Source: Flavobacterium cerinum (GTDB lineage: Bacteria > Bacteroidota > Bacteroidia > Flavobacteriales > Flavobacteriaceae). From it: a stretch of 64,000 nt of DNA. This document shows, piece after piece, positions 1 through 9,051 of this stretch; position 1 is the first letter of the stretch, and each line of letters begins with the position of its first letter. The translations under genes were made by a program, and so were the position numbers. The DNA is taken from the NCBI RefSeq assembly GCF_024496085.1, contig NZ_CP101751.1, forward strand, positions 3,472,001-3,536,000. The letters are read 5' to 3'. The notes below the pieces were generated by a model. It did no database searches. It was not told the origin of the DNA and was given only the letters and a program-made list of their open reading frames with translations.

Positions 1-1158
1 GTTCTGGCTTTTGTTTGCTCCTGCGGTGTTAAACAAACCCAGAATATGCTAACGGAAGGCGATTACGACGGTGCTATTAACCGTGCTATCGAAGGATTAC
101 AGGGTAATAAAAATGCAAAGGGAAAGCAGGATTATGTTTACCTTCTTGAAGAAGCGTTTGCCAAAGCAAAAGAACGTGACCTTCGCACCATCGAATTACT
201 TGTGAAAGATGCCAATCCTTCTAAACTGGAAAAGCTGTACAATACCTATTTGCAGCTTAATAACCGTCAGGAACAAATTCGTCCGTTGTTACCATTACGA
301 TTGATCAAAGCAAATCGCAATGCTATTTTTCCTTTCGATGATTATTCCGATCAGATTATAAGCAGTAAAAATGCACTGGCTAAATTCCTTTACGACAATT
401 CAAAAGCCTTAATGACCACTAATAATAAGCTGAATTATCGAAGAGCATATGATGGTTTTGCTTATCTGCAAACCTTAAATCCAAACTTTAAAGATGTTCC
501 TGAATTAATGGACCAGGCGCAGTTTAAAGGGACAGATTTTGTAAATGTTTATACCAAAAACGAAACCAATATGGTGATTCCGGTACGTTTACAAGCGGAT
601 CTTTTGGATTTTAGCACACTTGGTCTGGACGACAAATGGACAGTTTACCACAGCAACCGACAAAAGGGTGTTACTTATGATTACGGTTTGATTGTTAATT
701 TCAGAGAGATCCAAATTTCTCCGGAGCAAATCAAAGAACGGCAGTTTATTAAAGAAAAACAAATTAAAGACGGAGTGAAAAATCTGGTTGATGCCAATGG
801 TCGTATAGTACGGGACAGTTTAGGAAAACCGATTAAAGTTGACAACTTCCGTACAATCAAAATCAATATTTATGAATTTACGCAGTTTAAAGCTTGTCAG
901 ATAGCGGCCAAAGTAGATTATATTGATTTTAAAACCAATCAGCTAATCGATACTTATCCGTTAAGCAGCGAATTTGTTTTCCAGAATATCTATGCCAATT
1001 ATAACGGAGATCGTCGTGCCTGCGATGAAAATTATTTCCCATATTTTGATCGAAAAGCGGTTCCGTTTCCAAGTAACGAGCAAATGGTATATGATACCGG
1101 AGAAGATCTGAAAGCAAAACTAAAAAACATTATTACCCGGAATAAATTCCGCAAATAA
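1..1158 (+). CDS. Lipoprotein of unknown function, 5' end outside the window
   Basis: The reading frame is open from base 1, so the true start lies upstream; the first ATG inside the window (46) is internal. The first visible residues, LAFVCSCG, look like the end of a type II signal peptide with its lipobox cysteine, so the mature protein is probably a lipid-anchored envelope protein. About 385 residues are visible, ending at TAA 1156-1158. The N-terminal part (EGDYDGAINRAIEGL and following) is helical and resembles tetratricopeptide repeats; the rest has no domain I recognise. A strong terminator follows. The lipoprotein call is seen in the sequence; function is unknown. Confidence 0.75.
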   Translation, partial: VLAFVCSCGVKQTQNMLTEGDYDGAINRAIEGLQGNKNAKGKQDYVYLLEEAFAKAKERDLRTIELLVKDANPSKLEKLYNTYLQLNNRQEQIRPLLPLRLIKANRNAIFPFDDYSDQIISSKNALAKFLYDNSKALMTTNNKLNYRRAYDGFAYLQTLNPNFKDVPELMDQAQFKGTDFVNVYTKNETNMVIPVRLQADLLDFSTLGLDDKWTVYHSNRQKGVTYDYGLIVNFREIQISPEQIKERQFIKEKQIKDGVKNLVDANGRIVRDSLGKPIKVDNFRTIKINIYEFTQFKACQIAAKVDYIDFKTNQLIDTYPLSSEFVFQNIYANYNGDRRACDENYFPYFDRKAVPFPSNEQMVYDTGEDLKAKLKNIITRNKFRK

Positions 1159-1177
1159 ATACAGTAAAACAATAACG

Positions 1178-1206
1178 AAGCACTTCCACAAGAAGTGCTT
1201 TTTTTT
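1178..1206 (+). terminator. Intrinsic terminator after the lipoprotein gene
   Basis: A perfect 9-bp stem (AAGCACTTC / GAAGTGCTT) with a five-base loop runs straight into a T tract, 20 bases after the stop codon. Confidence 0.85.
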
Positions 1207-1321
1207 ATGCCTGATCGCCTGTAAATATTAACAAGTAGTATAATATTAATTATTTGTTAATAAATATTTCGCATTTTGTACTATATAAATCGTAGCTTTA
1301 TGGAAATCAAATCTATACATT

Positions 1322-2170
1322 ATGAAAAAAAACCTACTGTACATTTCGATGTTGTTTTTAGGCATCAGCGGGCATGCACAAAAACTATCCGATTTTAATC
1401 GTGTAAACATCGAAGGATTTTACACAAATCCCGTGGTTTCACCAGACGGAACCCATGCCCTTTTAACCGGCGAACATTTTAAAGGTGTTTACCTTTTAGA
1501 CATTGCCAAAAATGCAGTACAAACGATTTCCGATAAGGAAGGAAGCGGTTATGGCTACTCCTGGGATCGCAACAGTACTACTTTCTACTTCAAAGAAAAA
1601 GGAGAGAAAGATTTCTTTACCCAATCAAAAGTTTACGCTTATGATCTTTCTAACAAAAGACGTGAGCTGAAAGAAGAAATTAATCACAATTTCTTACCCT
1701 CCTATCAGGGGAAAGAAACCCCGATTGTGGTATACACCAATGTGATGACATTAAAAATTGAAGCCAAAGACCTTGCGACTGAAAAAACCTGGGTGGTTAC
1801 CAATGATGAAGGACAGTTTTACAATGCTATATTATCAAACGACGGTAAAAAAGTAGCGGTACATAACGGTCCTAATATCTTTGTTTACGACCTGAACAAC
1901 GAAACTAAACCGATTAAAGTAGGCACCGGAATCGCAACTTCCTGGTCGGCTGACGATAAATACCTGTTAGGATTTTTAGACGAAAGTGAAAACGGACATA
2001 CCGTGAGTAATTCCGAATTGTACCTGTTTGACACCAAAGCTTTCAAACCGAGAAAAATTACCAACACCGAAGTTTTTACCGAAATGTTCCCTTCTTTCAG
2101 CGGAAAAGGTAAAATCGTATTCTCGGATGATAAAACCGGTAGAATTTTCACTTCTGAACTAAAAAACTAA
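1322..2170 (+). CDS. Secreted beta-propeller-like (PD40/TolB-type) protein
   Basis: 282 residues with a signal peptide (MKKNLLYISMLFLGISGHAQ). The mature part has repeated propeller-like segments such as VVSPDGTHALLTG, SNDGKKVAVHNG, SWSADDKYLLGF and SFSGKGKIVFSDD. These resemble PD40/WD40-like blades of TolB and dipeptidyl-peptidase IV N-terminal domains. No catalytic domain is present and the length would fit about five to six blades. It lies four bases before the amidase gene, so the two are probably co-transcribed and may act together at the cell surface or in the periplasm. A weak promoter candidate (TAGCTTTA, 1293-1300) sits 21 bases upstream. Exact function unknown. Confidence 0.7.
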   Translation: MKKNLLYISMLFLGISGHAQKLSDFNRVNIEGFYTNPVVSPDGTHALLTGEHFKGVYLLDIAKNAVQTISDKEGSGYGYSWDRNSTTFYFKEKGEKDFFTQSKVYAYDLSNKRRELKEEINHNFLPSYQGKETPIVVYTNVMTLKIEAKDLATEKTWVVTNDEGQFYNAILSNDGKKVAVHNGPNIFVYDLNNETKPIKVGTGIATSWSADDKYLLGFLDESENGHTVSNSELYLFDTKAFKPRKITNTEVFTEMFPSFSGKGKIVFSDDKTGRIFTSELKN

Positions 2171-2174
2171 TCCT

Positions 2175-3644
2175 ATGAAAAAAATAACTACACTCCTTTT
2201 TGCCCTGATGTTGAGTTTAGCGGCAAATGCCCAAATTATTGTGATTGACCCGGGACATGGCTATGGTGCTACAACCAGCGATAATCCTGACGGCCGTACC
2301 GCTACCGAAATTGAAACCTCCCTTGAAGTAGGTTTACGTACCCGTAATCTTATCCAGGGTAGTTGTTCCTGGACGGTTTATATGACACGTACAACCAACC
2401 TGAACAGCTGGATTTCGGTTACCCAACGGGCAACAATGTCAAACAACTGGAACGCCGACCGTCTATTGAGTATTCATTGTAATGCAGGTGGCGGAACCGG
2501 AACGGAAACATTCTATTGTACTGCTGACGATGCTGACACCGCTCCGGATATTGCTTTTGCGCAAAAAATTCAAGCCGATATGGTTTCCTACGGTTCGTGG
2601 GCCAATAGAAGATGCGTAGAAGACAATAGCTTCTTGGCCTATCACCTCGGTGTATTGCGGTATTCGTCTGCAACCGCTTGTTTAAACGAAATCGGTTTTG
2701 TTGATACAACATCCGATGCCGCAAAACTAACCAGTTCTACCTGGAGAGATTCATTTGCTTCTGCTTATTTCAACGCTTTAAAATCCAACTTAGGATTAAC
2801 TTGCAGCACAAGTGCACCGGGAGCATTTACTTTAACCGCTACCCCTGAATGTAACGGAACGGCTACACGTGTACGTTTAAACTGGACAGCTTCTGCCAAT
2901 GCAACCAGCTATGATATTTATCGTAACGGTGCTTTATATGCCAGCAGCATTACCGGAACGCAATATCTGAATACAGCGGTTACTTCCGGAACGGCTTATA
3001 CCTACTATGTAAAAGCGAAAAATGCAGGAAGTACTACAACCAACAACTCAAACGGAACATTATCAGCTACTCCGCCGGCTTGCGGTGCACCGGGTGCATT
3101 TACCGTTACGTTAACTCCAACGTGTAGCGGTACAACAAGTGCTATCAATGTGACCTGGACGGCTTCTGCCAATGCTACGACTTACGACATCTACCGCAAC
3201 GGGAATCTATATGCTCCGGATGTTACCGGTACGTCGTTTTTAAATACTTATTTGATCAATGCCGGTACAACATATACGTATTCGATGGTCGCTAAAAACA
3301 GTGCCGGAAGCACAAGTAATTCCAACGGAACCCGTTCGGCAGTTGCGATCAGCTGTGGTGCTAAAATGGCTGCACAAAGTACTGTAAATGGCTTTGAAAA
3401 TATTCAGCTATTCCCGAATCCTTCAGATGGTTTTGTTAATCTTTCGGTTGAAAATGTTCCGGATCAAAAAGTAAACCTAATGCTTGTGGATACAAACGGT
3501 CGTATTGTTTTCGAAAACAATGTGATGCCGTCCAACAATACATTATCGGAACAAATCGATATTCGTAATCTTGCTACCGGTATGTATATTCTGAAAATAA
3601 CAACTGACAATAAAGAATATGTCCGTAAAATCGTGAAAAAGTAA
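2175..3644 (+). CDS. N-acetylmuramoyl-L-alanine amidase with two FnIII domains and a T9SS sorting domain
   Basis: 489 residues. Signal peptide at 1-20, then an Amidase_3 domain (about 21-205) that cleaves the bond between N-acetylmuramic acid and L-alanine in peptidoglycan. The expected zinc and catalytic residues are visible: His28 in IDPGHGYG, a Glu in ATEIETSLE, His101 in LLSIHCNAG and Glu172 in CLNEIGFVD. Two fibronectin type III repeats follow (about 215-305 and 308-395), each with a DIYRNG motif. The C-terminus (about 410-489, LFPNPSDG to YVRKIVKK) is a type A sorting domain for export by T9SS. It is probably a surface or secreted wall hydrolase, co-transcribed with the preceding gene. 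Confidence 0.9.
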   Translation: MKKITTLLFALMLSLAANAQIIVIDPGHGYGATTSDNPDGRTATEIETSLEVGLRTRNLIQGSCSWTVYMTRTTNLNSWISVTQRATMSNNWNADRLLSIHCNAGGGTGTETFYCTADDADTAPDIAFAQKIQADMVSYGSWANRRCVEDNSFLAYHLGVLRYSSATACLNEIGFVDTTSDAAKLTSSTWRDSFASAYFNALKSNLGLTCSTSAPGAFTLTATPECNGTATRVRLNWTASANATSYDIYRNGALYASSITGTQYLNTAVTSGTAYTYYVKAKNAGSTTTNNSNGTLSATPPACGAPGAFTVTLTPTCSGTTSAINVTWTASANATTYDIYRNGNLYAPDVTGTSFLNTYLINAGTTYTYSMVAKNSAGSTSNSNGTRSAVAISCGAKMAAQSTVNGFENIQLFPNPSDGFVNLSVENVPDQKVNLMLVDTNGRIVFENNVMPSNNTLSEQIDIRNLATGMYILKITTDNKEYVRKIVKK

Positions 3645-3660
3645 AACCGTACTTTTTCGT

Positions 3661-3702
3661 AAAACCGGGGTGGTCTGTTATAGGATCATCCCGGTTTTTT
3701 TA
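3661..3702 (+). terminator. Intrinsic terminator after the amidase gene
   Basis: An 11-bp stem with several G-U pairs (CCGGGGTGGTC pairing with GATCATCCCGG) is followed by seven Ts, 16 bases after the stop codon. Confidence 0.75.
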
Positions 3703-3787
3703 TTGAATAAATCTTACAAAACCAATCGTTTGACCTATAAAAAAAGTGTTTTTCTTATTTTTTTTCAATTTATGTTATAATTTATTC

Positions 3788-3795
3788 TACATTTG
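3788..3795 (+). promoter_or_regulatory. Probable -7 promoter element of the arginine operon
   Basis: TACATTTG is an exact match to the Bacteroidota -7 consensus TAnnTTTG and is the best match in the gap before the arginine operon. No convincing -33 TTG was found. Transcription would start near 3801, leaving a leader of about 310 nt. Confidence 0.5.
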
Positions 3796-4115
3796 CCTCG
3801 ATGAAACTAACACCGTTACATAGTAACCTTTCTTTACGGAAAAGCCTGTCCACTTCTTCGCGGACAGAGCGGAGTCTATTCTAGTACCCGAGTTTTTCCT
3901 ATTGTTATTCATCTTTTTATATTTTTCCCTTTGGAATTATCTGTTTTTTTACCCGGCTTTAAAGGCCTTATTATTTCAAATACTATTTTAACTGTACCGT
4001 TTGTAGCTGCTACACAACGACGGTAAACCTTGTCATACCCGAAACGAATCCTCGTTTCATTCCCCATTCCCCTTAGATTTTATTGTTTATTAATATTTAC
4101 TCATCATTGTAAAAA
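3796..4115 (+). promoter_or_regulatory. Long structured leader of the arginine operon, no gene recognised
   Basis: This untranslated stretch holds four short inverted repeats: GTTAC/GTAAC (3815-3827), CTGTCC/GGACAG (3847-3868), a nested pair ACCGT/ACGGT around TGTAGC/GCTACA (3996-4024), and a perfect 7-bp stem GAAACGA/TCGTTTC (4041-4058). None is followed by a long T run, so a simple terminator is not evident. A 53-codon frame at 3801-3962 has no ribosome-binding signal and is not arginine-rich. The length and structure suggest cis-regulation of the operon; it matches no riboswitch class I recognise. Confidence 0.4.
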
Positions 4116-4733
4116 ATGGATGTAATCATTGTTATTGCTCAAAAAGAGCATTATTCCTATGCGCAGGAAATTTGTGATACGATCGAAACCTCAGCGTTGC
4201 AAAGAGGTACCGGAATTGCTAAAAGAACTCCGGAATACATTCACAAAAAGATTGCGATGCAGGATGCTGTCATTGCGTTGGAAAACGGAAAATTCGCGGG
4301 TTTCTGCTATATCGAAAGCTGGAGTCACGGAAAATTCGTAGCCCATTCCGGACTAATTGTTCATCCGGATTACCGTCATCTCGGGTTAGCTAAAAAAATC
4401 AAAACGTTTGTTTTCGAGTATTCGCAAAAAAAGTATCCTGAAGCTAAAATTTTCGGTATTACAACCGGATTAGCTGTTATGAAAATTAATTCCGATCTGG
4501 GTTATAGACCTGTACCGTTTTCAGAACTCACCGATGATCCGAGTTTCTGGAGTGGCTGTAAAACCTGCTCGAATTTCGATATCCTGCAACGGAAGGAAAA
4601 CAAAATGTGCCTCTGTACCGGAATGTTATACGACCCGAACGAGAAAAGAAACCGAAAAATCACCTATACGTTTAATCAGAAAGTATTAAGCCGACTCAAA
4701 AACATCAAACAGGCTCTTTTTCTAAAAAAATAA
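4116..4733 (+). CDS. GNAT-family acyltransferase of the arginine operon, probable N-acylglutamate synthase
   Basis: 205 residues. The GNAT acetyl-CoA-binding core is seen at about 75-130: HSGLIVHPDYRHLGLAKKI carries the R-x-x-G-x-A loop. It heads the operon, 4 bases before argG, where a first-step enzyme is otherwise missing (no classical ArgA or ArgJ nearby), so acylation of glutamate is a reasonable inference. The acyl donor may be succinyl-CoA rather than acetyl-CoA, given the carbamoyltransferase downstream. The C-terminal extension has four cysteines (148, 151, 165, 167; CxxC-x13-CxC) that could bind a metal. The domain is seen; the reaction is inferred from context. Confidence 0.75.
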   Translation: MDVIIVIAQKEHYSYAQEICDTIETSALQRGTGIAKRTPEYIHKKIAMQDAVIALENGKFAGFCYIESWSHGKFVAHSGLIVHPDYRHLGLAKKIKTFVFEYSQKKYPEAKIFGITTGLAVMKINSDLGYRPVPFSELTDDPSFWSGCKTCSNFDILQRKENKMCLCTGMLYDPNEKRNRKITYTFNQKVLSRLKNIKQALFLKK

Positions 4734-4737
4734 CACT

Positions 4738-5964
4738 ATGAATCAACATCAAAATACAAACAACAATAGCGGAATCAAAACAGTGGTTTTAGCTTATAGC
4801 GGCGGACTCGACACTTCATTTTGTCTGAAATATTTACAAGACAAAGGATATCAGGTGCATACCGTTTTAATTAATACCGGCGGTTTTTCCGATACCGAAT
4901 TACAAGCCATTACTACCCGCGCTTATGAGTTAGGAAGCTTTCAGCATACCAACCTTGATATTATTGAAAAATACTATCAAAAAGCAATTAAATACCTGAT
5001 ATACGGAAACGTACTAAAAAACAACACTTATCCTTTATCCGTAAGTGCCGAACGTGTTTTTCAGGCTTTGGAAATAATCAACTATGCTAAAAAAATCGGT
5101 GCCAATGCAGTAGCCCACGGAAGCACCGGTGCCGGAAACGATCAGGTTCGTTTTGACCTTATCTTTCAGACAATTGCACCGGAAATGGAGATCATTACGC
5201 CTATCCGCGATTTAAAATTATCCCGTCAGGAAGAAGTCGACTATCTGAAACAAAAAGGGGTTTCCTATTCCTGGGAAAAAGCACAATATTCGATCAATAA
5301 AGGGATTTGGGGAACCAGCGTAGGCGGAAAAGAAACACTTACTTCCCATCTTCCGCTACCGGATGAAGCCTATCCGTCATCGTTACAAAAAAACAAACCG
5401 GAAAAAGTGGTATTGGAATTTGTAAAAGGAGAATTAGTAAGTCTGAATGGTGAAAAAGCCGCACCAACGGTTAACATTCTAAAACTGGAAGCATTGGCAA
5501 GTTCTTTCGCAATTGGTCGTGATATTCATGTTGGCGACACCATAATCGGCATCAAAGGGCGTGTCGGATTTGAAGCGGCCGCTCCATTGATCATTATAAA
5601 AGCACATCATTTATTGGAAAAACACGTACTCGTTAAATGGCAGCAATACTGGAAAGAACAACTCGGCAACTGGTATGGCATGCTATTTCACGAAGGACAA
5701 TATCTGGATCCGGTGATGCGCAATATTGAAGCCTTTCTTACCGATACCCAAAAGAATGTTTCCGGAACCGTTACCGTGACCTTACAACCCTATCATTTTA
5801 CATTGGACGGTATCGAATCGGAATATGATTTAATGAATTCGGAATTCGGACAATATGGTGAAATCAACAAAGCGTGGTCGGCTGACGATGCTAAAGGATT
5901 CATCAAAATACTAGGAAACAGTCAAACGATTTATTCACAAATAAACAAGCCCGATTATGATTAA
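4738..5964 (+). CDS. argG: Argininosuccinate synthase
   Basis: 408 residues. It joins citrulline and aspartate with ATP to form argininosuccinate in the cytoplasm. The N-terminal PP-loop AYSGGLDTSF (about 19-28) is the ATP pyrophosphatase signature, and HGSTGAGNDQVRF (about 128-140) is the conserved citrulline/aspartate-binding segment. There is a short polar N-terminal extension (MNQHQNTNNNS) before the conserved core, but no later start fits better. Its stop overlaps the argC start by 8 bases, a sign of translational coupling. The gene comes early in the operon although the enzyme acts near the end of the pathway, as is common in this phylum. Confidence 0.95.
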   Translation: MNQHQNTNNNSGIKTVVLAYSGGLDTSFCLKYLQDKGYQVHTVLINTGGFSDTELQAITTRAYELGSFQHTNLDIIEKYYQKAIKYLIYGNVLKNNTYPLSVSAERVFQALEIINYAKKIGANAVAHGSTGAGNDQVRFDLIFQTIAPEMEIITPIRDLKLSRQEEVDYLKQKGVSYSWEKAQYSINKGIWGTSVGGKETLTSHLPLPDEAYPSSLQKNKPEKVVLEFVKGELVSLNGEKAAPTVNILKLEALASSFAIGRDIHVGDTIIGIKGRVGFEAAAPLIIIKAHHLLEKHVLVKWQQYWKEQLGNWYGMLFHEGQYLDPVMRNIEAFLTDTQKNVSGTVTVTLQPYHFTLDGIESEYDLMNSEFGQYGEINKAWSADDAKGFIKILGNSQTIYSQINKPDYD

Positions 5965-6922
5965 AGCAGGTATTATAGGAGGATCAGGCTATACGGCAGG
6001 AGAATTAATGCGTCTGATCCAAAACCACCCGAAAGCCACTGTCGACTTTATATACAGTACCACCAATGCAGGAAAACCCGTAACCGATATCCATCAGGAT
6101 TTATTGGGTGATACCGATTTGATTTTTACGGATACAATAAATCCGGACGTTAATATCGTTTTTCTTTGCCTCGGACACGGACAATCGAAAGACTTTCTGG
6201 AAAAACACAGCTTTGCCTCACATACGCGAATTATTGATTTAGGGAATGATTTCCGTTTGAAACAAGACGCTGATTCTTTTGTTTACGGACTTCCGGAATT
6301 AAATCGCAAGGAAATTAAAGCCGCTAAATATATCGCTAACCCGGGTTGTTTTGCTACGGCAATTCAGTTGGCACTTTTGCCATTGGCACAAAATAGTCAA
6401 CTGACTGATACGATTCATATCAACGCAACTACAGGAAGTACCGGAGCCGGTGTAAAGCCGTCGGCAACGTCACATCATAGTTGGCGCAATAATAATATGT
6501 CGCATTACAAAGCTTTTGAACATCAGCATCTGGGCGAGATCCGTCAAAGTCTGATGCAGCTTCAAAGCGATTTTAATCACGAGATTTTATTGATTCCGAA
6601 CCGCGGTGATTTTACACGTGGCATATTCGCAACGCTTTATATGAAAACTGATATTCCGCTGGCAACAATTACAGAACAATATCAAACGTATTATCAAGAT
6701 CATCCGTTTGTTGTAGCTACAACCGAAAATATACATCTGAAACAGGTTGTCCAAACCAACAAATGCATCATCAGTCTGGAGAAAAAGGGCGACTATTTCC
6801 TGATTACGGCTGTTATCGACAACCTGATAAAAGGAGCTTCGGGACAAGCCATTCAAAATATGAACCTCATGTTCGGTTTGGATGAAAAAACAGGATTACA
6901 ATTAAAATCCGGCAATTTTTAA
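5957..6922 (+). CDS. argC: N-acyl-gamma-glutamyl-phosphate reductase
   Basis: 321 residues. NADPH-dependent reduction of N-acylglutamyl phosphate to the semialdehyde, step three of arginine synthesis. The N-terminal Rossmann motif GIIGGSGYTAGEL (about 5-17) and the catalytic cysteine in NPGCFATA (about 130) are present, and the length is usual for the family. It overlaps argG by 8 bases and precedes argD by 32. The acyl group may be succinyl rather than acetyl if the pathway follows the Ala90 carbamoyltransferase; nothing in ArgC itself decides that for me. Confidence 0.93.
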   Translation: MIKAGIIGGSGYTAGELMRLIQNHPKATVDFIYSTTNAGKPVTDIHQDLLGDTDLIFTDTINPDVNIVFLCLGHGQSKDFLEKHSFASHTRIIDLGNDFRLKQDADSFVYGLPELNRKEIKAAKYIANPGCFATAIQLALLPLAQNSQLTDTIHINATTGSTGAGVKPSATSHHSWRNNNMSHYKAFEHQHLGEIRQSLMQLQSDFNHEILLIPNRGDFTRGIFATLYMKTDIPLATITEQYQTYYQDHPFVVATTENIHLKQVVQTNKCIISLEKKGDYFLITAVIDNLIKGASGQAIQNMNLMFGLDEKTGLQLKSGNF

Positions 6923-6954
6923 AACAGATTCTTTATTCTACAAAATACATTAAA

Positions 6955-8091
6955 ATGAGTTTATTCAACGTTTATCCGATATATAATATAACACCGACCA
7001 AAGCATCCGGTGCCAAAGTTTGGGATGCTAACAATCAGGAATACCTGGACTTCTACGGCGGTCACGGAGTGATTTCGATCGGACATTCCCATCCGGCTTA
7101 TGTAAAAGCGATTACAGAGCAGGTCAATGCTATCGGTTTCTATTCCAATTCAATACAAAACCCGATACAGGAACAGTTGGCGCAAAAGCTAACAACCCTT
7201 TCCGGCTATCCGGATTATTCATTATTCCTTTGTAATTCCGGTGCGGAAGCCAATGAAAACGCCTTAAAACTGGCTTCATTTCACAACGGAAAATCAAAGG
7301 TAATTGCATTCCGAAAAGCCTTCCACGGCAGAACCTCAGCAGCTGTTTCCGTAACCGATAATCCTGTAATTGTAGCACCGATAAACCAAAATCATCCGGT
7401 GGTTTTTCTTCCGTTAAACGATATTGATGCCGTAACTACGGAAATCGCCAAAGGTGATGTTTGTGCTGTTATTATAGAAGGAATTCAGGGTGTTGGCGGA
7501 CTAGATGAAGGCACAACTGCTTTTTTTCAATCGTTACAACAATTGTGCAAGGACAGCAATGTCGTACTAATTCTGGATGAAATACAAAGCGGATACGGAC
7601 GTTCCGGGAAGTTTTTCGCCCATCAATTCCATGCTATCCAACCGGACATTATTTCGATAGCCAAAGGAATGGGGAACGGATTTCCGATCGGCGGTATTCT
7701 GATCAGTCCGAAATTCAAAGCAACACACGGTTTACTGGGTACTACTTTCGGCGGAAATCATCTGGCTTGTGCGGCAGCGTTAGCCGTTTTAAATACCATC
7801 GAACAGGAACAGCTTATCGAAAATGTTAACCAAATCAGTTCCTATTTTAGAGTACAAATTGAACAAATACCGGAAATCAAAAAAATAAAAGGAAAAGGAT
7901 TGATGTTAGGGTTAGAATTTGATTTCGAGGTAAATACCTTACGTCAAAAACTGATTTATGAAGGCCATATTTTTACCGGTAATGCTTCTCAAAAAAATCT
8001 GTTACGAATTTTACCTCCGCTATCAATCACCAAACAGGATATCGATTCATTTATCACCGGGCTTCAAAAAGCCTTGCAATCCTTAAAATAA
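6955..8091 (+). CDS. argD: N-acylornithine aminotransferase
   Basis: 378 residues, a class III PLP-dependent aminotransferase that converts the N-acylglutamate semialdehyde to N-acylornithine with glutamate as amino donor. Seen: NSGAEANENALKLA (phosphate-binding turn), LDEIQSGYGRSGKFFA, and the PLP lysine in SIAKGMGNGFPIGG, followed by GTTFGGNHLACAAALA. The length is slightly below 400 but complete. It sits 6 bases before the carbamoyltransferase gene, in the same operon. Confidence 0.94.
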   Translation: MSLFNVYPIYNITPTKASGAKVWDANNQEYLDFYGGHGVISIGHSHPAYVKAITEQVNAIGFYSNSIQNPIQEQLAQKLTTLSGYPDYSLFLCNSGAEANENALKLASFHNGKSKVIAFRKAFHGRTSAAVSVTDNPVIVAPINQNHPVVFLPLNDIDAVTTEIAKGDVCAVIIEGIQGVGGLDEGTTAFFQSLQQLCKDSNVVLILDEIQSGYGRSGKFFAHQFHAIQPDIISIAKGMGNGFPIGGILISPKFKATHGLLGTTFGGNHLACAAALAVLNTIEQEQLIENVNQISSYFRVQIEQIPEIKKIKGKGLMLGLEFDFEVNTLRQKLIYEGHIFTGNASQKNLLRILPPLSITKQDIDSFITGLQKALQSLK

Positions 8092-8097
8092 AATACC

Positions 8098-9051
8098 ATG
8101 AAACATTTCACAACCGTAAATCATATAGACGATCTGGACAGCCTGTTATTACTGGTCAAACAAATCAAATCCGATCCTTATAGCTATAAAGAGCTGGGAA
8201 CCAATAAAACAATCGGTCTTTTGTTTTTTAATCCGAGTCTGAGAACCCGTTTAAGTACGCAAAAAGCAGCTGTTAATCTGGGAATGAATTGTATCACGCT
8301 CAACCTCAACAATGAAGGCTGGAGTCTTGAATTTGAAGACGGTGCCGTTATGGATGGTAATAAAGCCGAACATATCAAAGAAGCCGCACAAGTAGTGTCG
8401 CAGTATTGTGACATCATAGCGATACGTAGTTTTCCGACACTAACCGATAAGGAGAAAGATGAAGCCGAACATGTTATTCATTCTTTTTTACAATACGCAA
8501 CCGTACCGGTGATTAGTCTCGAAGGCGCATCCGAACATCCTTTACAGGCCGTAGCTGATATTCTGACCATACAGGAATACAAAACCAAACAAAAACCGAA
8601 AGTGGTTTTAACATGGGCACCGCATCCGAAAGCATTACCACATGCCGTACCGAATTCATTTATTAAGATGATGCAAAAATCAAATGTCGACTTTGTAATT
8701 ACGCACCCCAAAGGCTATGAACTGAATCCGGACATTACCAAAAACAGTACTATCCTTTACGATCAGGACGAAGCTTTTCAGAATGCCGACTTTATTTATG
8801 CCAAAAACTGGAGTAATTATAACGATTATGGAAAAATCACCTCACAAGATCCTTCCTGGATGGTTACCACTGAAAAAATGGCGCTGACTAACAATGCAAA
8901 ATTTATGCACTGCCTTCCGGTACGTCGAAATCAGATCGTAAGTGATGCCGTATTAGATGGCGATAATTCAATCGTGATTCCGCAGGCGAATAACAGAACC
9001 TATGCTACACAAGCTATTCTAACTAAAATTTTACAGGATGAAGACCACTAA
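8098..9051 (+). CDS. argF': N-acylornithine carbamoyltransferase, predicted N-succinylornithine type
   Basis: 317 residues. It transfers the carbamoyl group to N-acylornithine, giving N-acylcitrulline; this replaces the usual ornithine carbamoyltransferase. The carbamoyl-phosphate loop FFNPSLRTRLS (about 43-53) and HCLPVRRN are seen. The residue that separates the two substrate classes, Glu92 in the Xanthomonas acetylornithine enzyme and Pro90 in the Bacteroides fragilis succinylornithine enzyme, is Ala90 here (MDGNKAEH). Published swaps of this position to small residues favour succinylornithine, so I predict the succinyl substrate. The alignment rests on recalled sequences. It overlaps argB by 14 bases. 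Confidence 0.9.
   Translation: MKHFTTVNHIDDLDSLLLLVKQIKSDPYSYKELGTNKTIGLLFFNPSLRTRLSTQKAAVNLGMNCITLNLNNEGWSLEFEDGAVMDGNKAEHIKEAAQVVSQYCDIIAIRSFPTLTDKEKDEAEHVIHSFLQYATVPVISLEGASEHPLQAVADILTIQEYKTKQKPKVVLTWAPHPKALPHAVPNSFIKMMQKSNVDFVITHPKGYELNPDITKNSTILYDQDEAFQNADFIYAKNWSNYNDYGKITSQDPSWMVTTEKMALTNNAKFMHCLPVRRNQIVSDAVLDGDNSIVIPQANNRTYATQAILTKILQDEDH

Noticed and set aside
3801..3962. 53-codon frame starting right after the arginine promoter
   Set aside because: No ribosome-binding signal, only two arginines, low-complexity Phe-rich end. Treated as untranslated leader.
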